Origin: JADJPG01 sp964491875
Lineage (GTDB): Bacteria; Verrucomicrobiota; Verrucomicrobiia; Limisphaerales; JADJPG01
NCBI GenBank assembly: GCA_964491875.1
Contig: CAZBIC010000002.1
Location: forward strand, 62,001 to 126,000
Length of the DNA stretch: 64,000 nucleotides
Direction: 5' to 3'
The notes under the pieces were generated by a model. The model did no database searches. It was not told the origin of the DNA and saw only the letters and a list, made by a program, of their open reading frames with translations. This document shows positions 8,196 to 16,243 of this stretch, piece by piece (the first letter of the stretch is position 1; each line of letters begins with the position of its first letter). The position numbers were made by a program, and so were the translations under genes.

Positions 8196-8812
8196 GTGCC
8201 TCGATCATACGGCAGACGCTACGCATCGCGGTGTTGGCGGCGATGCTGGCGACGGTATTGTGGGTCGCGGATCACTTTTGCGGGCGCTACCATCCTAAAA
8301 CCCAGGGCTGGCTTCTTGGAGCGGCGGCGGCGGTGTTTCTGCTTGGAGAAGCATTCTTCTGGAAAGCGATTGAGAGAGTGTCTGACCTGCCGCATTCGGA
8401 GGCACTCACCGCAGCACAAGCCAGACATTTACTGGAGCGCGTTCAGGCACTGAAGAAACGCCTGATGGAGAGATGGCTCATGCTCCTCGTGCTCAAAGCA
8501 GTCGCTGGCGCAAGCGCCGCATGGCTTTTGAACCGAACCGACCATGGTGGAATGCAACGGTTACTCTGGCTGTTGGGCGTTGGAGCACTCACGATAAGCC
8601 TTCCGATGGCGCTCACTTTTCTGCGAAACTGGCAGCAAGCCGATTCCATCAAAAGTCAGCAACTCATCGACGCGAAGACGAAGAAGGAGCAGAAGAACAC
8701 GCTTGGTGAACTGAACCAGCCGGCGAAGGACGCCATGGAAATTGCTCCCGAAATTCTTGAGGGCTATACAACAACCGTTGGAAAAGCCGCAAAGGCGAAA
8801 CACAAACGATGA
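8192..8812 (+). CDS. four-helix membrane protein of the cargo pair
   Basis: A 206-residue integral membrane protein. Hydrophobic helices lie at about residues 11-29, 38-56, 95-113 and 124-145, with a charged cytoplasmic loop between helices 2 and 3 and a hydrophilic, Lys-rich C-terminal tail of about 60 residues. No family recognised. The start overlaps the preceding stop (ATGA), so translation is coupled to the 334-residue protein. By analogy with other soluble-plus-membrane pairs it could be the membrane-acting effector, or it could anchor its partner. No toxin motif is visible. Confidence 0.65.
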   Translation: MSASIIRQTLRIAVLAAMLATVLWVADHFCGRYHPKTQGWLLGAAAAVFLLGEAFFWKAIERVSDLPHSEALTAAQARHLLERVQALKKRLMERWLMLLVLKAVAGASAAWLLNRTDHGGMQRLLWLLGVGALTISLPMALTFLRNWQQADSIKSQQLIDAKTKKEQKNTLGELNQPAKDAMEIAPEILEGYTTTVGKAAKAKHKR

Positions 8813-8897
8813 GTAAATTCGTCGGTCTTCTATTGGCCAGAAAAGTTTCTGAAATACGATCACCTGCCTTTTCAGCCGACTGAAATAGCAAAGGCGG

Positions 8898-8929
8898 CTG
8901 TTTCATTCCTTGCGCGGATTATGAAACAG
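8898..8929. promoter_or_regulatory. inverted repeat upstream of the Fic gene
   Basis: CTGTTTCAT at 8898-8906 and ATGAAACAG at 8921-8929 are perfect inverted repeats of 9 bp separated by 14 bp, ending 18 bp before the Fic start codon. The arm centres are about two helical turns apart, as expected for an operator bound by a dimer. Fic proteins of this class often carry their own winged helix for autoregulation, and this gene does, so it may bind here. Confidence 0.45.
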
Positions 8930-8947
8930 TGAAATTCTGTCTCCGGC

Positions 8948-10120
8948 ATGGCGAAAACGTCGGGCAAATCAAATCCGGTGAAGACCTCTGGGCGTTGGAT
9001 CACTACGCTGGAGGGGTATCGCGCCTTTCATCCAAACCCGTTGCCGCCGCAGCTGGAGTGGACTCCAGCGCTGGCGAACGCGCTGGCGGATGCTTCCATG
9101 CTCGTCGGGCGGCTGGCGGGCGAGGGACGGCGGCTACCCAATCCGCATGTGCTGATTCGGCCGTTCATCCGGCGGGAGGCGGTGCTTTCGAGCCGCATTG
9201 AGGGTACGCAGGCGACGCTCGGCGAGTTGCTGGCCGCGGAAGCGGGCGCCTCGGTGGAACGCAGCCCGGACGATTTGCGCGAAGTGGGCAATTACGTGAC
9301 GGCGTTGGAGCATGGCATCGAGCGGCTGGAGTCGCTGCCGATGTCGCTGCGGCTCGTGCGGGAGTTGCATGAGCACTTGATGACGGGTGTGCGCGGTGGG
9401 CACGCCACGCCCGGTGAGTTCCGCCGCTCGCAAAACTGGATTGGCCGTCCCGGCGAAACGCTCGCGCAGGCGAAGTATGTCCCGCCACCGCCGGATGTGT
9501 TGGGCGAGCATTTGTCGGCGTGGGAGAAATTTCTTCACGAGCGGATGCTGCCGCCGCTGGTGCATGTGGCGCTGGCGCACTATCAGTTCGAGGCGATCCA
9601 TCCGTTCCTCGATGGCAACGGGCGCGTGGGCCGGTTGCTCATCACGCTGCAATTGTGCGAGCGCAACATCCTGCCCGCGCCGCTGCTGTATCTCTCGGCG
9701 TTCTTCGAGGCGACGCGCGCGGATTACTACGCGGGACTGCGCGGCGTGTCGGAGCGCGGCGATTGGGAAGGCTGGGTGCAATACTTCCTGAACGGCGTGG
9801 CGCGGCAATCAGAAGATGCCTTGAGCCGTGCCGAACGGATCAATCAATTGCTCACGAACTGGCGGGAGAATCTTTCCGGCCAGGCCGGCACGAAAGTCGC
9901 GCTGCAAATGCTCGACATGATCGGGGCCAACCCATTCCTGACGCCACGCGGTGCCGAGCAGGAGTTGAACCTCGCCTACAACACGGTGATGCGCGCCATC
10001 GGGCAGTTGGAGAAGCTGAAGGTCTTGAAAGAAGTCAGCGAAGCGAAGCGCGACCGCGTTTACTGCGCGAAGCCCATCCTGGACATTCTCGAAGAGCCGG
10101 CCCGCCTCACCCCGGCCTAA
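8948..10120 (+). CDS. Fic-domain AMP-transferase with C-terminal winged helix
   Basis: A 390-residue Fic protein. The catalytic motif HPFLDGNGRVGR starts at H218 and is complete (His, Asp, Asn and both Arg present). The N-terminal part carries the inhibitory helix motif SSRIEG (residues 81-86, Glu 85), so it is a class II, self-inhibited enzyme that probably transfers AMP to a protein target. The region before the Fic core (PVPPPP-type flap, KYVPPPPDVL) matches the Fic/DUF4172-free subgroup, and the last 80 residues form a winged-helix-like domain (NPFLTPRGAEQELNL). The ATG at 8948 is the first plausible start after the inverted repeat. No separate antitoxin is required. It is cargo of the mobile region. 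Confidence 0.9.
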   Translation: MAKTSGKSNPVKTSGRWITTLEGYRAFHPNPLPPQLEWTPALANALADASMLVGRLAGEGRRLPNPHVLIRPFIRREAVLSSRIEGTQATLGELLAAEAGASVERSPDDLREVGNYVTALEHGIERLESLPMSLRLVRELHEHLMTGVRGGHATPGEFRRSQNWIGRPGETLAQAKYVPPPPDVLGEHLSAWEKFLHERMLPPLVHVALAHYQFEAIHPFLDGNGRVGRLLITLQLCERNILPAPLLYLSAFFEATRADYYAGLRGVSERGDWEGWVQYFLNGVARQSEDALSRAERINQLLTNWRENLSGQAGTKVALQMLDMIGANPFLTPRGAEQELNLAYNTVMRAIGQLEKLKVLKEVSEAKRDRVYCAKPILDILEEPARLTPA

Positions 10121-10311
10121 AACCAATCGGCGTCTTTTCTAGGAGGCGATTTACCCGTTCTCTTCCTGTGTGAGATGGAGTTGGCCGGGACGAGTGTGCC
10201 AAAGAAATCCGCAATGGCGTTGCGGATTTCCTGGCGGAGAAAAACGTAAGGTAGAATTTCCCCGTTTGCGGTTTCCGAGAGCACCACGCTGTAACTCCCC
10301 GTCTGTGCCAA
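10117..10311 (-). CDS. possible small protein with TTG start
   Basis: A 64-residue frame beginning with TTG at 10311, preceded by a Shine-Dalgarno-like AGGAGA and an in-frame stop just upstream. The sequence has mixed, protein-like composition (PYVFLRQEIRNAIADFFG) and ends with a basic tail. It converges with the Fic gene and overlaps its end by 4 bp. No family recognised; it could be a chance frame, and confidence is low. Confidence 0.3.
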   Translation of the reverse strand: MAQTGSYSVVLSETANGEILPYVFLRQEIRNAIADFFGTLVPANSISHRKRTGKSPPRKDADWF

Positions 10312-10767
10312 TGTCTCCTATGTCGTGGTCTTGGAAATGCGTTTCTTCATATTCTTCCGAAAGTCTCCTCCCGCGAGAGCACGCATCCCAGAATCATCTG
10401 ACGAGTCGCCGTTCATTCCGTCCGGCCTTTGGACTTGGCGATGTGCCGCCAGAAGGTATGTTCTCGCCGTTGGTCAATCTGTCTATGTAACAAGACAAAC
10501 ATATTTTGCGTCGTATCGGCTCGGTTCCACTAGGAAACCGCGAATTTTCAACAACGGAAAGAGCCGCCGGAGCGCGCGCCCCATCGGGCGCGGCTCGGCG
10601 TGCTTCTTTCCAAAGGCGCTTCGCGGTGCCTCTAGTGGAGGTGCGTTGGGTTCGCGCCCCTTCTATTTGCGGGCAACCTGCAGCCTCCGCCGACCGAATG
10701 ACCTGCGGTTGACAAAACCGGTGGAAAACAGTTCGGCTATGCAATCCCGATTCACCAGACAGGTGCC
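10312..10767. other. non-coding stretch between Fic and MORN genes
   Basis: About 450 bp with several overlapping short frames on both strands, none with convincing protein character. The part around 10560-10650 is rich in GC palindromic pieces (for example GGCGCGGCTCGGCG) and looks like decayed sequence. I see no clear promoter, repeat copy or RNA gene here. Confidence 0.4.
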
Positions 10768-10776
10768 GTGAAACCA

Positions 10777-11607
10777 ATGTCGTCCAAGACGAGAATTGAG
10801 CGCCGCTTCTATCGCAACGGACAGTTGCGGGAGGAAACCATTTACCTTGGTGGTCAGCATCACGGGCCGCATCGCACCTGGCACCGCAACGGCAAGATGG
10901 CTTCGGAGGAGTTTTACGAGCGCGGCATGTTGCACGGACTTTGCCGACAGTGGAACGAGCGAGGCAAACTGCTGGGTTCGTTCCGCATGAAGCACGGCAC
11001 CGGCATCCAACGCGAATGGTTCGATGACGGGCAGCTCCGGCTCGAAACCTCGACGGTGGACGGCAAGTTCACTGGCCGCACTCGGACTTGGATGCGCGAT
11101 GGCACGCTCGTTTTCGAACGGTATGTGGTTGAGAACCACGACGTATCGCCGAAAGAATACCGCGCCGCCGCGAAAAACCACTCTGACTATCCGCGCTATC
11201 CGAAAGACACGAAAGCGGTGCGCCTGCCCAACGCGAAAGAAGTGGAGAGGCGCGAGTTTCGGTTGCACGTCGCGTGGCTGCTCTCGCGGCGCAATCATCG
11301 CGAAGCACGAGAATGGCTCAAGGCTGGCGCGCGTCAGCGGTCGCTCGGACTTCTGAACTTCACGCAAGCACGACACTTGATGGAATGCCTCTACAACGCG
11401 GGTGCGAAACAGGTCGTGGCCGTGGGAATCTACGAAGCAAAAGTCGGCAAGCAATTCTCCGATGCGCTCGTCGTGAAAATGCCAGTCGAACAACGCGCGC
11501 GCCGTCTCATTCACCAGCTCCTGACAAAGCTACCGAAGAAACTTCGAGCGGGCGTCGTGCTGGAACCGGACGCCGACGAAGAATACTTGTTCGCCGCTTT
11601 CGAGTGA
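10777..11607 (+). CDS. MORN-variant repeat protein, YwqK-like
   Basis: A 276-residue protein. The first 100 residues consist of repeated MORN-variant units of about 23 residues (FYRNGQLREETIYLGGQHHG, then HRNGKMASEEFYERGMLHG, then FDDGQLRLETSTVDGKFTG), as in proteins annotated as YwqK-type antitoxins. The C-terminal half is helical, basic and unassigned. A GTG at 10768 in frame is an alternative start. There is no signal peptide. Whether it acts as an antitoxin cannot be told, since no obvious toxin partner lies beside it; the nearby Fic protein is self-inhibited. Confidence 0.7.
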   Translation: MSSKTRIERRFYRNGQLREETIYLGGQHHGPHRTWHRNGKMASEEFYERGMLHGLCRQWNERGKLLGSFRMKHGTGIQREWFDDGQLRLETSTVDGKFTGRTRTWMRDGTLVFERYVVENHDVSPKEYRAAAKNHSDYPRYPKDTKAVRLPNAKEVERREFRLHVAWLLSRRNHREAREWLKAGARQRSLGLLNFTQARHLMECLYNAGAKQVVAVGIYEAKVGKQFSDALVVKMPVEQRARRLIHQLLTKLPKKLRAGVVLEPDADEEYLFAAFE

Positions 11608-11620
11608 ACTTCCGGAGACG

Positions 11621-11923
11621 TCAGAGCAACGCTTTTTTGCCATCAGACTTTTTCGCCGCATGATACTGCGCCGGGAACAGATCATCGAATGAGCAGCCGT
11701 AGAGTTTCACAAGATCAGGGAGCCTGTAGTCTTTCACTCCGCGGCGGCTGGTCTCCATGTTAGCGAGCATCTGGCGTGAGAAATTCAGACCAGCGCACTG
11801 CGCTTTGGCGGCGGCTTGATCCTGCGTCCAGCCCTTCTGGAGTCGCAGTTTAACCAGCGTCGGGCCGATGATGTTCTGGTTCTTGCGGGCAGGTTCTTTG
11901 CGCCGCTTTGCACGCCGCCGCAT
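11621..11923 (-). CDS. XRE-family helix-turn-helix regulator
   Basis: A 100-residue protein with an XRE/Cro-type helix-turn-helix in the centre: LVKLRLQKGWTQDQAAAKA, then the recognition region NFSRQMLANMETSRRGV, then LPDLVKLYGCSFDDLF. The N-terminus is strongly basic. It is the last gene of the minus-strand secretion operon, 12 bp after the preceding small membrane protein gene, and converges with the MORN gene. It is the best candidate in this region for a repressor of the element's transfer genes, and could bind the palindromes at 3188 and 22592; that link is inference. Confidence 0.85.
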   Translation of the reverse strand: MRRRAKRRKEPARKNQNIIGPTLVKLRLQKGWTQDQAAAKAQCAGLNFSRQMLANMETSRRGVKDYRLPDLVKLYGCSFDDLFPAQYHAAKKSDGKKALL

Positions 11924-11935
11924 TAGAAGTCTCCT

Positions 11936-12250
11936 TTACCCTGGAAGCACGTCGTCACCGGGACGACGGCCTGAATCGCATTGTCTAGGCGGATGCGGTT
12001 CATCGCGGAGATGTCCCGGTTTCGGGCCGCGCATGAAATCGAAGATGCCCGTTTGGGGCATATCGACTTTGCCTGAACCGGGACCATGCGGCGTCCGGTG
12101 ACGAATCATCCACCAGATGAGCAACGCCAGCGCGGCGAAGACCAGCAGGAAGAATACGTAATCGAGGTGCTCCTTGAGGAAAATATCGAGCCGGTTCAGG
12201 GATTCCAAGAACCGGTACTCGAAACGGTCGTGCGCAGCTTCACCCGCCAT
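11936..12250 (-). CDS. small single-span membrane protein
   Basis: A 104-residue protein with one strong transmembrane helix in the middle (about residues 30-49, YVFFLLVFAALALLIWWMIR), an acidic/charged N-terminus and a Pro/Gly-rich C-terminal tail. Family unknown. It is the next-to-last gene of the minus-strand operon, separated from the 130-residue gene by 223 bp that contain an AT-richer stretch (TGTATAAAC, CTATACACT), so it and the XRE gene may have their own promoter. Likely an accessory part of the transfer apparatus or an entry-exclusion protein; not testable from sequence. Confidence 0.6.
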   Translation of the reverse strand: MAGEAAHDRFEYRFLESLNRLDIFLKEHLDYVFFLLVFAALALLIWWMIRHRTPHGPGSGKVDMPQTGIFDFMRGPKPGHLRDEPHPPRQCDSGRRPGDDVLPG

Positions 12251-12473
12251 AGCAAACGCTTTCTATGACATCCTTATTGAACTTAAGCACGCTGGTAGCG
12301 GATGACACCACCAGTCGCGCTTTGAGCCGAATTGGGAATTCCTCCCCGAGCATTGTATAAACAAACAGCCCAGCTCGGCTGAGCAGGTGCGGGACTGCTC
12401 TTTGCCGATTGATAATCTCTATACACTCGGTTTACCGGTTCCGTCAAGTTGACCGCCGATTTCCCGGTTTCCA

Positions 12474-12866
12474 TCAGACCGCGACGCCATCCGACACGCG
12501 CGGCCCGCGAGCCACGGCTCGCCGCGCTTGCTGCGCCATGCGAACCATCACGCCGTCGCGGAGGTCTTCGGGCACATTCTTCAGCAACAAGTCGTAAGCC
12601 TGCTTCAATTCCGGCTTCTTCTCGATTTCCTTCATCAAACTTTCCTTGATGCGTTGCTGGCGGTCGAGAACCTGGACTTCCTTCAAGACCAGCATCCGCT
12701 GAAGCCGATCTTTCGGAGTGCTTTGCAGGTATTCCCAATACTTGGGATTCTCTTTGATGTAGGCGTCAATCTTCGCGTCCACCTCGGGATTGGTACGATG
12801 TTCAGTGGGGGCGGCATTCGCGCCGGTGGATCCGACAGGTGTCGGGTTCTTTACTTTGGTGCTCAT
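12474..12866 (-). CDS. conserved-looking soluble helical protein
   Basis: A 130-residue protein with no signal peptide or membrane span. After a flexible N-terminus it is almost entirely charged helix (DAKIDAYIKENPKYWEYL, then LKEVQVLDRQQRIKESL), with a basic C-terminal end. I do not recognise it. It lies downstream of the lipoprotein and TrbI genes of the secretion operon, separated from the lipoprotein gene by about 170 bp with no gene I can support (only a 29-codon frame starting near 13017). A cytoplasmic role in transfer is plausible. Confidence 0.6.
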   Translation of the reverse strand: MSTKVKNPTPVGSTGANAAPTEHRTNPEVDAKIDAYIKENPKYWEYLQSTPKDRLQRMLVLKEVQVLDRQQRIKESLMKEIEKKPELKQAYDLLLKNVPEDLRDGVMVRMAQQARRAVARGPRVSDGVAV

Positions 12867-13037
12867 AATGAGGTTTATGTTTTGTCGTATGGTGAGGCGC
12901 GGTGACGGCGCAGAATCATTGTGCCGTTCACCGCCATGCCGGCCGAAGCAGTGATGAACTCAGTTCAGACGAAACCGCTTCGAGATGTACCAGCAAAGTG
13001 TTTTGGTTGGTTTTCATGGACGCGATGGGCTCGCTTC

Positions 13038-13604
13038 TCACGGCTCCGATGAAGGAGTAGTCACGGGCTGGGGCTTCTGCCGCAATTCCGCTTCGAGGAC
13101 GGTGAGGCGCTTTTCCGTGTTCATGATTTGGTCGCGCAGAAGCCGGTTCTCTTGCGCCAGCGCGCGTGTGGTCGTGATCGTTGCGCTGAACTGCTTCAAC
13201 GATTGATTCAACGACTCCGCCTGTCGCATGACGGCCTGGGTGATTTCGCGTTGCCGATTCAACTCGGCAATCACGCCATCGTTCAATGGGGGCGTGACAA
13301 ATGCGCTGTTGGTTAGGGACGCAACGCTGACGGACTGAACGACGCCCGGCGGCGGCGAATGCAGGTTCCAAGCGGCAAAAGACTCCACGCGGTAGAATTC
13401 ATGCCCTTCGTGCATCAATAGCCGATTCTGCGAGTCAACGTAGCGACCGATGTGGTAGCCCTTGATGACTTCGGGATAGCGCACGGTCGTGGACAATTCC
13501 TCGGGCGCGACAGTTGTGGATCGCGGCGTCACGGTGACTCTCCCTGTTTTGGGAGCGGCACAACCAGCAAGGACGACGAGTGGGAGCAAGATTTGGAATT
13601 TCAT
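13038..13604 (-). CDS. outer-membrane lipoprotein of the T4SS, TrbH/VirB7-like
   Basis: A 188-residue lipoprotein: the N-terminus is a lipoprotein signal with lipobox VLAGC (Cys about residue 15). The middle is mixed, and the C-terminal third is a coiled coil (ALAQENRLLRDQIMNTEKRL). The start overlaps the end of the TrbI gene by 4 bp. In Trb systems a small lipoprotein near TrbG/TrbI anchors the outer-membrane core complex, so a TrbH/VirB7-like role is likely, although this one is much longer than VirB7. Confidence 0.7.
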   Translation of the reverse strand: MKFQILLPLVVLAGCAAPKTGRVTVTPRSTTVAPEELSTTVRYPEVIKGYHIGRYVDSQNRLLMHEGHEFYRVESFAAWNLHSPPPGVVQSVSVASLTNSAFVTPPLNDGVIAELNRQREITQAVMRQAESLNQSLKQFSATITTTRALAQENRLLRDQIMNTEKRLTVLEAELRQKPQPVTTPSSEP

Positions 13605-14707
13605 GGTGTTGTTTGCGATTGGATTTCGTGCAGTGCTCTGGCGGCCAAGCTGTCGGGACGCGGAAACTCCGCGCCTGCGACGTCGTTGGTCAGCGCGAAA
13701 GGCGTTCCTGCACCACCGATCCGTGCCTCGGCGCGGTCAATCGTTTGGAGGATGTAGAGGTAGAATTGTTTGCCTGACGGCACGCGGACGTAGAAGCCGT
13801 CCCGCTGGATGCTCTCCAAAATTCGTTGGGCATAAATGCTGAGAACTTTGTCCGCGCCTTGGAACGGTGCGTTGTTCAATGAACGGCTGTCGATGGAGCC
13901 GAAGATGGTCTGCTCCTTTTCGGTGAGCGCGCTGGCCGCGCCGCTGAGGAACGTTGCGGCGAACAGCTTTACCTCCGCGAGATTATCCGACTTGATGAGC
14001 CGCCCACGCAGACCGGCGCTGCCGTCGGTGATGCCCCAGCCGGCTTCGTTCGTGCTCGATGCGAACTCTCGGTCGAGTGCTAGGCCGCGCAGCGGCAGCT
14101 CTTCGCCAGTCTGCCAGACGAACGTCCACGACGTGCCACTGCCGAGCCGTTCGCGCATTCGGTCCGCCTGAGCGGTGCCATGAACTTCCGTGCCGGCGGG
14201 AATGATGAGTCGCCCCGCATGATAGATGTCCTCCGTGACCAGGCCGATGATGGGCGTGCGAATGGCAGCGGAGTCCACCGTGATGACAGTCTCGCAGGGA
14301 ATCAACCGGCCGAACGGTGCGTAGTCTGAACTTAACTTCTTTGTCTCCACTTCCGGTCGTGGGCTGTCAGCGAATAGGCTGATGGGGGCCGGAATCGGCG
14401 GCGGTTCCGGCGCGGGCTTTGGTGGAACGACAGCCGGAACGCTGTTCGTGACAATGAGCAAGGGCTTTGGTTCCGGCTTCGGCGGCGGCGGGCGAAACAC
14501 TTCCATCGCCCGCTGGACTGTCTGCACAAGTTGAGGCTGATTCGTCCCCTTGTCGAGCGAGAGCGGCTTTACGGGCGGCCCATCTTCTTTGGTGGATTTG
14601 TTGCGCGTGTGACTGAACAGCAGCATCGCGGCGGCGAAAATCAGCCCGAACGCCAGCAACTTGCCGCTGCGGGTTTGGAGGAAATTGAGAAGCGAACGCG
14701 GATTCAT
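13601..14707 (-). CDS. trbI: T4SS core protein TrbI/VirB10
   Basis: A 368-residue VirB10-family protein. It has one N-terminal membrane helix (about residues 15-33), a Pro-rich periplasmic linker (PPPPKPEPKP and repeats, about residues 70-110) and a C-terminal beta-barrel domain with the family's conserved stretch (IIPAGTEVHGTAQADRMRERLG). VirB10 spans inner and outer membranes and gates the channel. The gene overlaps TrbG upstream and the lipoprotein gene downstream by 4 bp each. Its position after TrbF and TrbG fits the Ti-plasmid-type Trb order. Confidence 0.85.
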   Translation of the reverse strand: MNPRSLLNFLQTRSGKLLAFGLIFAAAMLLFSHTRNKSTKEDGPPVKPLSLDKGTNQPQLVQTVQRAMEVFRPPPPKPEPKPLLIVTNSVPAVVPPKPAPEPPPIPAPISLFADSPRPEVETKKLSSDYAPFGRLIPCETVITVDSAAIRTPIIGLVTEDIYHAGRLIIPAGTEVHGTAQADRMRERLGSGTSWTFVWQTGEELPLRGLALDREFASSTNEAGWGITDGSAGLRGRLIKSDNLAEVKLFAATFLSGAASALTEKEQTIFGSIDSRSLNNAPFQGADKVLSIYAQRILESIQRDGFYVRVPSGKQFYLYILQTIDRAEARIGGAGTPFALTNDVAGAEFPRPDSLAARALHEIQSQTTP

Positions 14708-15585
14708 GGTGCGACGGATTGGTTGGTCGTGCTTTGGCTTGTCGATGTCGGAGGAGTGGGCAGGCGCTCAACCAAGACGCTGAACACATTTTTCAACGAC
14801 AGTTCATTGCGTGCACCGTCCGGCGCGCCGGTGACGGCGAAGAAGGCGGTAACTTCCTCCTTCGGCGGAATCAATCCGGCAGCGTCGCTGATGGATTGTT
14901 GATAGAGCTGATTGCCGACGCGCAGAGCAAAACTATCAGGGCGATACTGAATGACGGTCTCGGTTTTATTCCTGAGACGCAGGTGAAAGACGAGCGTGTC
15001 CTCCGGGTTGAAGCGGAACGCTTCCTCGATCCGAAGCTCGTAGTCGTTGAAATCGGTGACGGATGCCGAGTCCTTGAACGTCACAAAGTCCACCTGAGAG
15101 ACCGCTTCGGGATGCTGTTGCTTGAGCAGCGGAAACGCCTTTGCCTTGTCGAGCAAGGCGAGCAAGCGGGTTGGGCTGATGATGGGCGCAGGCTGCACGC
15201 CGGGGCCGGACGGTTTGGTTTCGAGGATGAACGACAGCACTGGCAACGAACTTTCCGCGAGTTCCAAGACGTAGGTGTGTTTGCCCCAGCGCACGTTGAC
15301 GTTCGCAGTCGCGTTGCGACCTAGCGCGCGAACCGAGAAGAACGAGGAACCGCGGGTATGAGCGAGTTGGAATTGCCCTGAAACCTTCGGGCCAGTCGTC
15401 ACACCGGCGGCATCAATCCCAGCAATCGGGCTAGGGAAGCTGATGGTCGTGACGCGATTCGTTGCGACGGGCACGGAATAGACCACGCGCTCGTCGAGCA
15501 GTGCGGATTGAATGGCCGTCGTCTCGGCTCCGAGCGCGGACGCAAGCGACAGCAGGTAGAACCAGAATCTATTGAGGGATTTCAT
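14704..15585 (-). CDS. trbG: T4SS core protein TrbG/VirB9
   Basis: A 293-residue exported protein with a signal peptide (first 19-20 residues, LSLASALGAE cleavage region). The N-terminal domain begins with strands (VVYSVPVATNRVTTISFPSPI) like those of VirB9/TrbG. The C-terminal part contains a conserved-looking beta domain (LVFHLRLRNKTETVIQYRP). VirB9 forms the outer-membrane core ring with VirB10 and VirB7. An ATG 36 bp further upstream exists, but the chosen one gives a normal signal peptide. It overlaps trbF by 17 bp and trbI by 4 bp. The assignment relies partly on operon position. Confidence 0.75.
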   Translation of the reverse strand: MKSLNRFWFYLLSLASALGAETTAIQSALLDERVVYSVPVATNRVTTISFPSPIAGIDAAGVTTGPKVSGQFQLAHTRGSSFFSVRALGRNATANVNVRWGKHTYVLELAESSLPVLSFILETKPSGPGVQPAPIISPTRLLALLDKAKAFPLLKQQHPEAVSQVDFVTFKDSASVTDFNDYELRIEEAFRFNPEDTLVFHLRLRNKTETVIQYRPDSFALRVGNQLYQQSISDAAGLIPPKEEVTAFFAVTGAPDGARNELSLKNVFSVLVERLPTPPTSTSQSTTNQSVAP

Positions 15586-16240
15586 ATTTGAAGTCAGCCA
15601 CGGCGGTGGGAAAACGGCCATTGGCGGCCATGTTTGGGTTGCGGAGCAGTTTCAGCTTGAGCACAAAGGGCAACGCTTCGGTGAACGCCTTGTCCTGAAA
15701 GATGCCGGTGCGGATAATCTGGCCTGTCACATTGACGAGCACTTCGTTCTCTCGCGTCGCCAGAATATCGAGCTTGGCAATCTCCGGTTTCTGGTGGAGT
15801 TGCTTGGCACGAAACTCGGCGCCCTCTCGTGCGCGATGGTCCTGTGCCTTGCCGAGTGCCGCCTTCAGGAAGACTTGCTTCAACAGGTCGGCGTGATCGA
15901 AGTCCTTCGGGTTGCGCTCCAGAAAGGCCAGCGTCGCGAGCGTCGCCTGTTGCGCATGGAGTTCCTTCGCTTCATCGAACGCCAGCAACGGACTGAGGTA
16001 ATACGTGCCCGCCGGGTCGATGATGACGACGCGTTCGCGCTGTTTGAACGTGTTGACCAGATGATAGCGATCCACTGCGGCGAGCAGGATCACGGCGACG
16101 GCGAGGCCGAACCAAATCCAAGGCAAACGGTCGCGCTGCGCGAACAGTCGCGTCGGGTCGAAGGACTTTCGCGGAGCCAGCGGCGGCGCGACGCCTTTGG
16201 GCGTGGGCGTGGAACGAGGTTGTTCAGGTGTGGCAGTCAT
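15569..16240 (-). CDS. trbF: T4SS inner-membrane protein TrbF/VirB8
   Basis: A 223-residue bitopic protein: a Pro-rich cytoplasmic N-terminus, one membrane helix (about residues 41-58, WIWFGLAVAVILLAAVD) and a periplasmic NTF2-like domain typical of VirB8/TrbF (DPAGTYYLSPLLAFDEA early, then NVTGQIIRTGIFQ). VirB8 acts as assembly factor of the channel. It is closely spaced to TrbL (3 bp) and overlaps TrbG. Confidence 0.8.
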   Translation of the reverse strand: MTATPEQPRSTPTPKGVAPPLAPRKSFDPTRLFAQRDRLPWIWFGLAVAVILLAAVDRYHLVNTFKQRERVVIIDPAGTYYLSPLLAFDEAKELHAQQATLATLAFLERNPKDFDHADLLKQVFLKAALGKAQDHRAREGAEFRAKQLHQKPEIAKLDILATRENEVLVNVTGQIIRTGIFQDKAFTEALPFVLKLKLLRNPNMAANGRFPTAVADFKYEIPQ

Positions 16241-16243
16241 AAT

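Noticed and set aside
10394..10777. 127-codon minus-strand frame upstream of the MORN gene
   Set aside because: Composition is Arg/Ser/Gly-rich and covers palindromic GC-rich debris; no start signal.
12928..13017. 29-codon minus-strand frame starting MKTNQNTLLVHLEAV
   Set aside because: Too short, no translational coupling or family; could be a leader peptide but nothing supports it.
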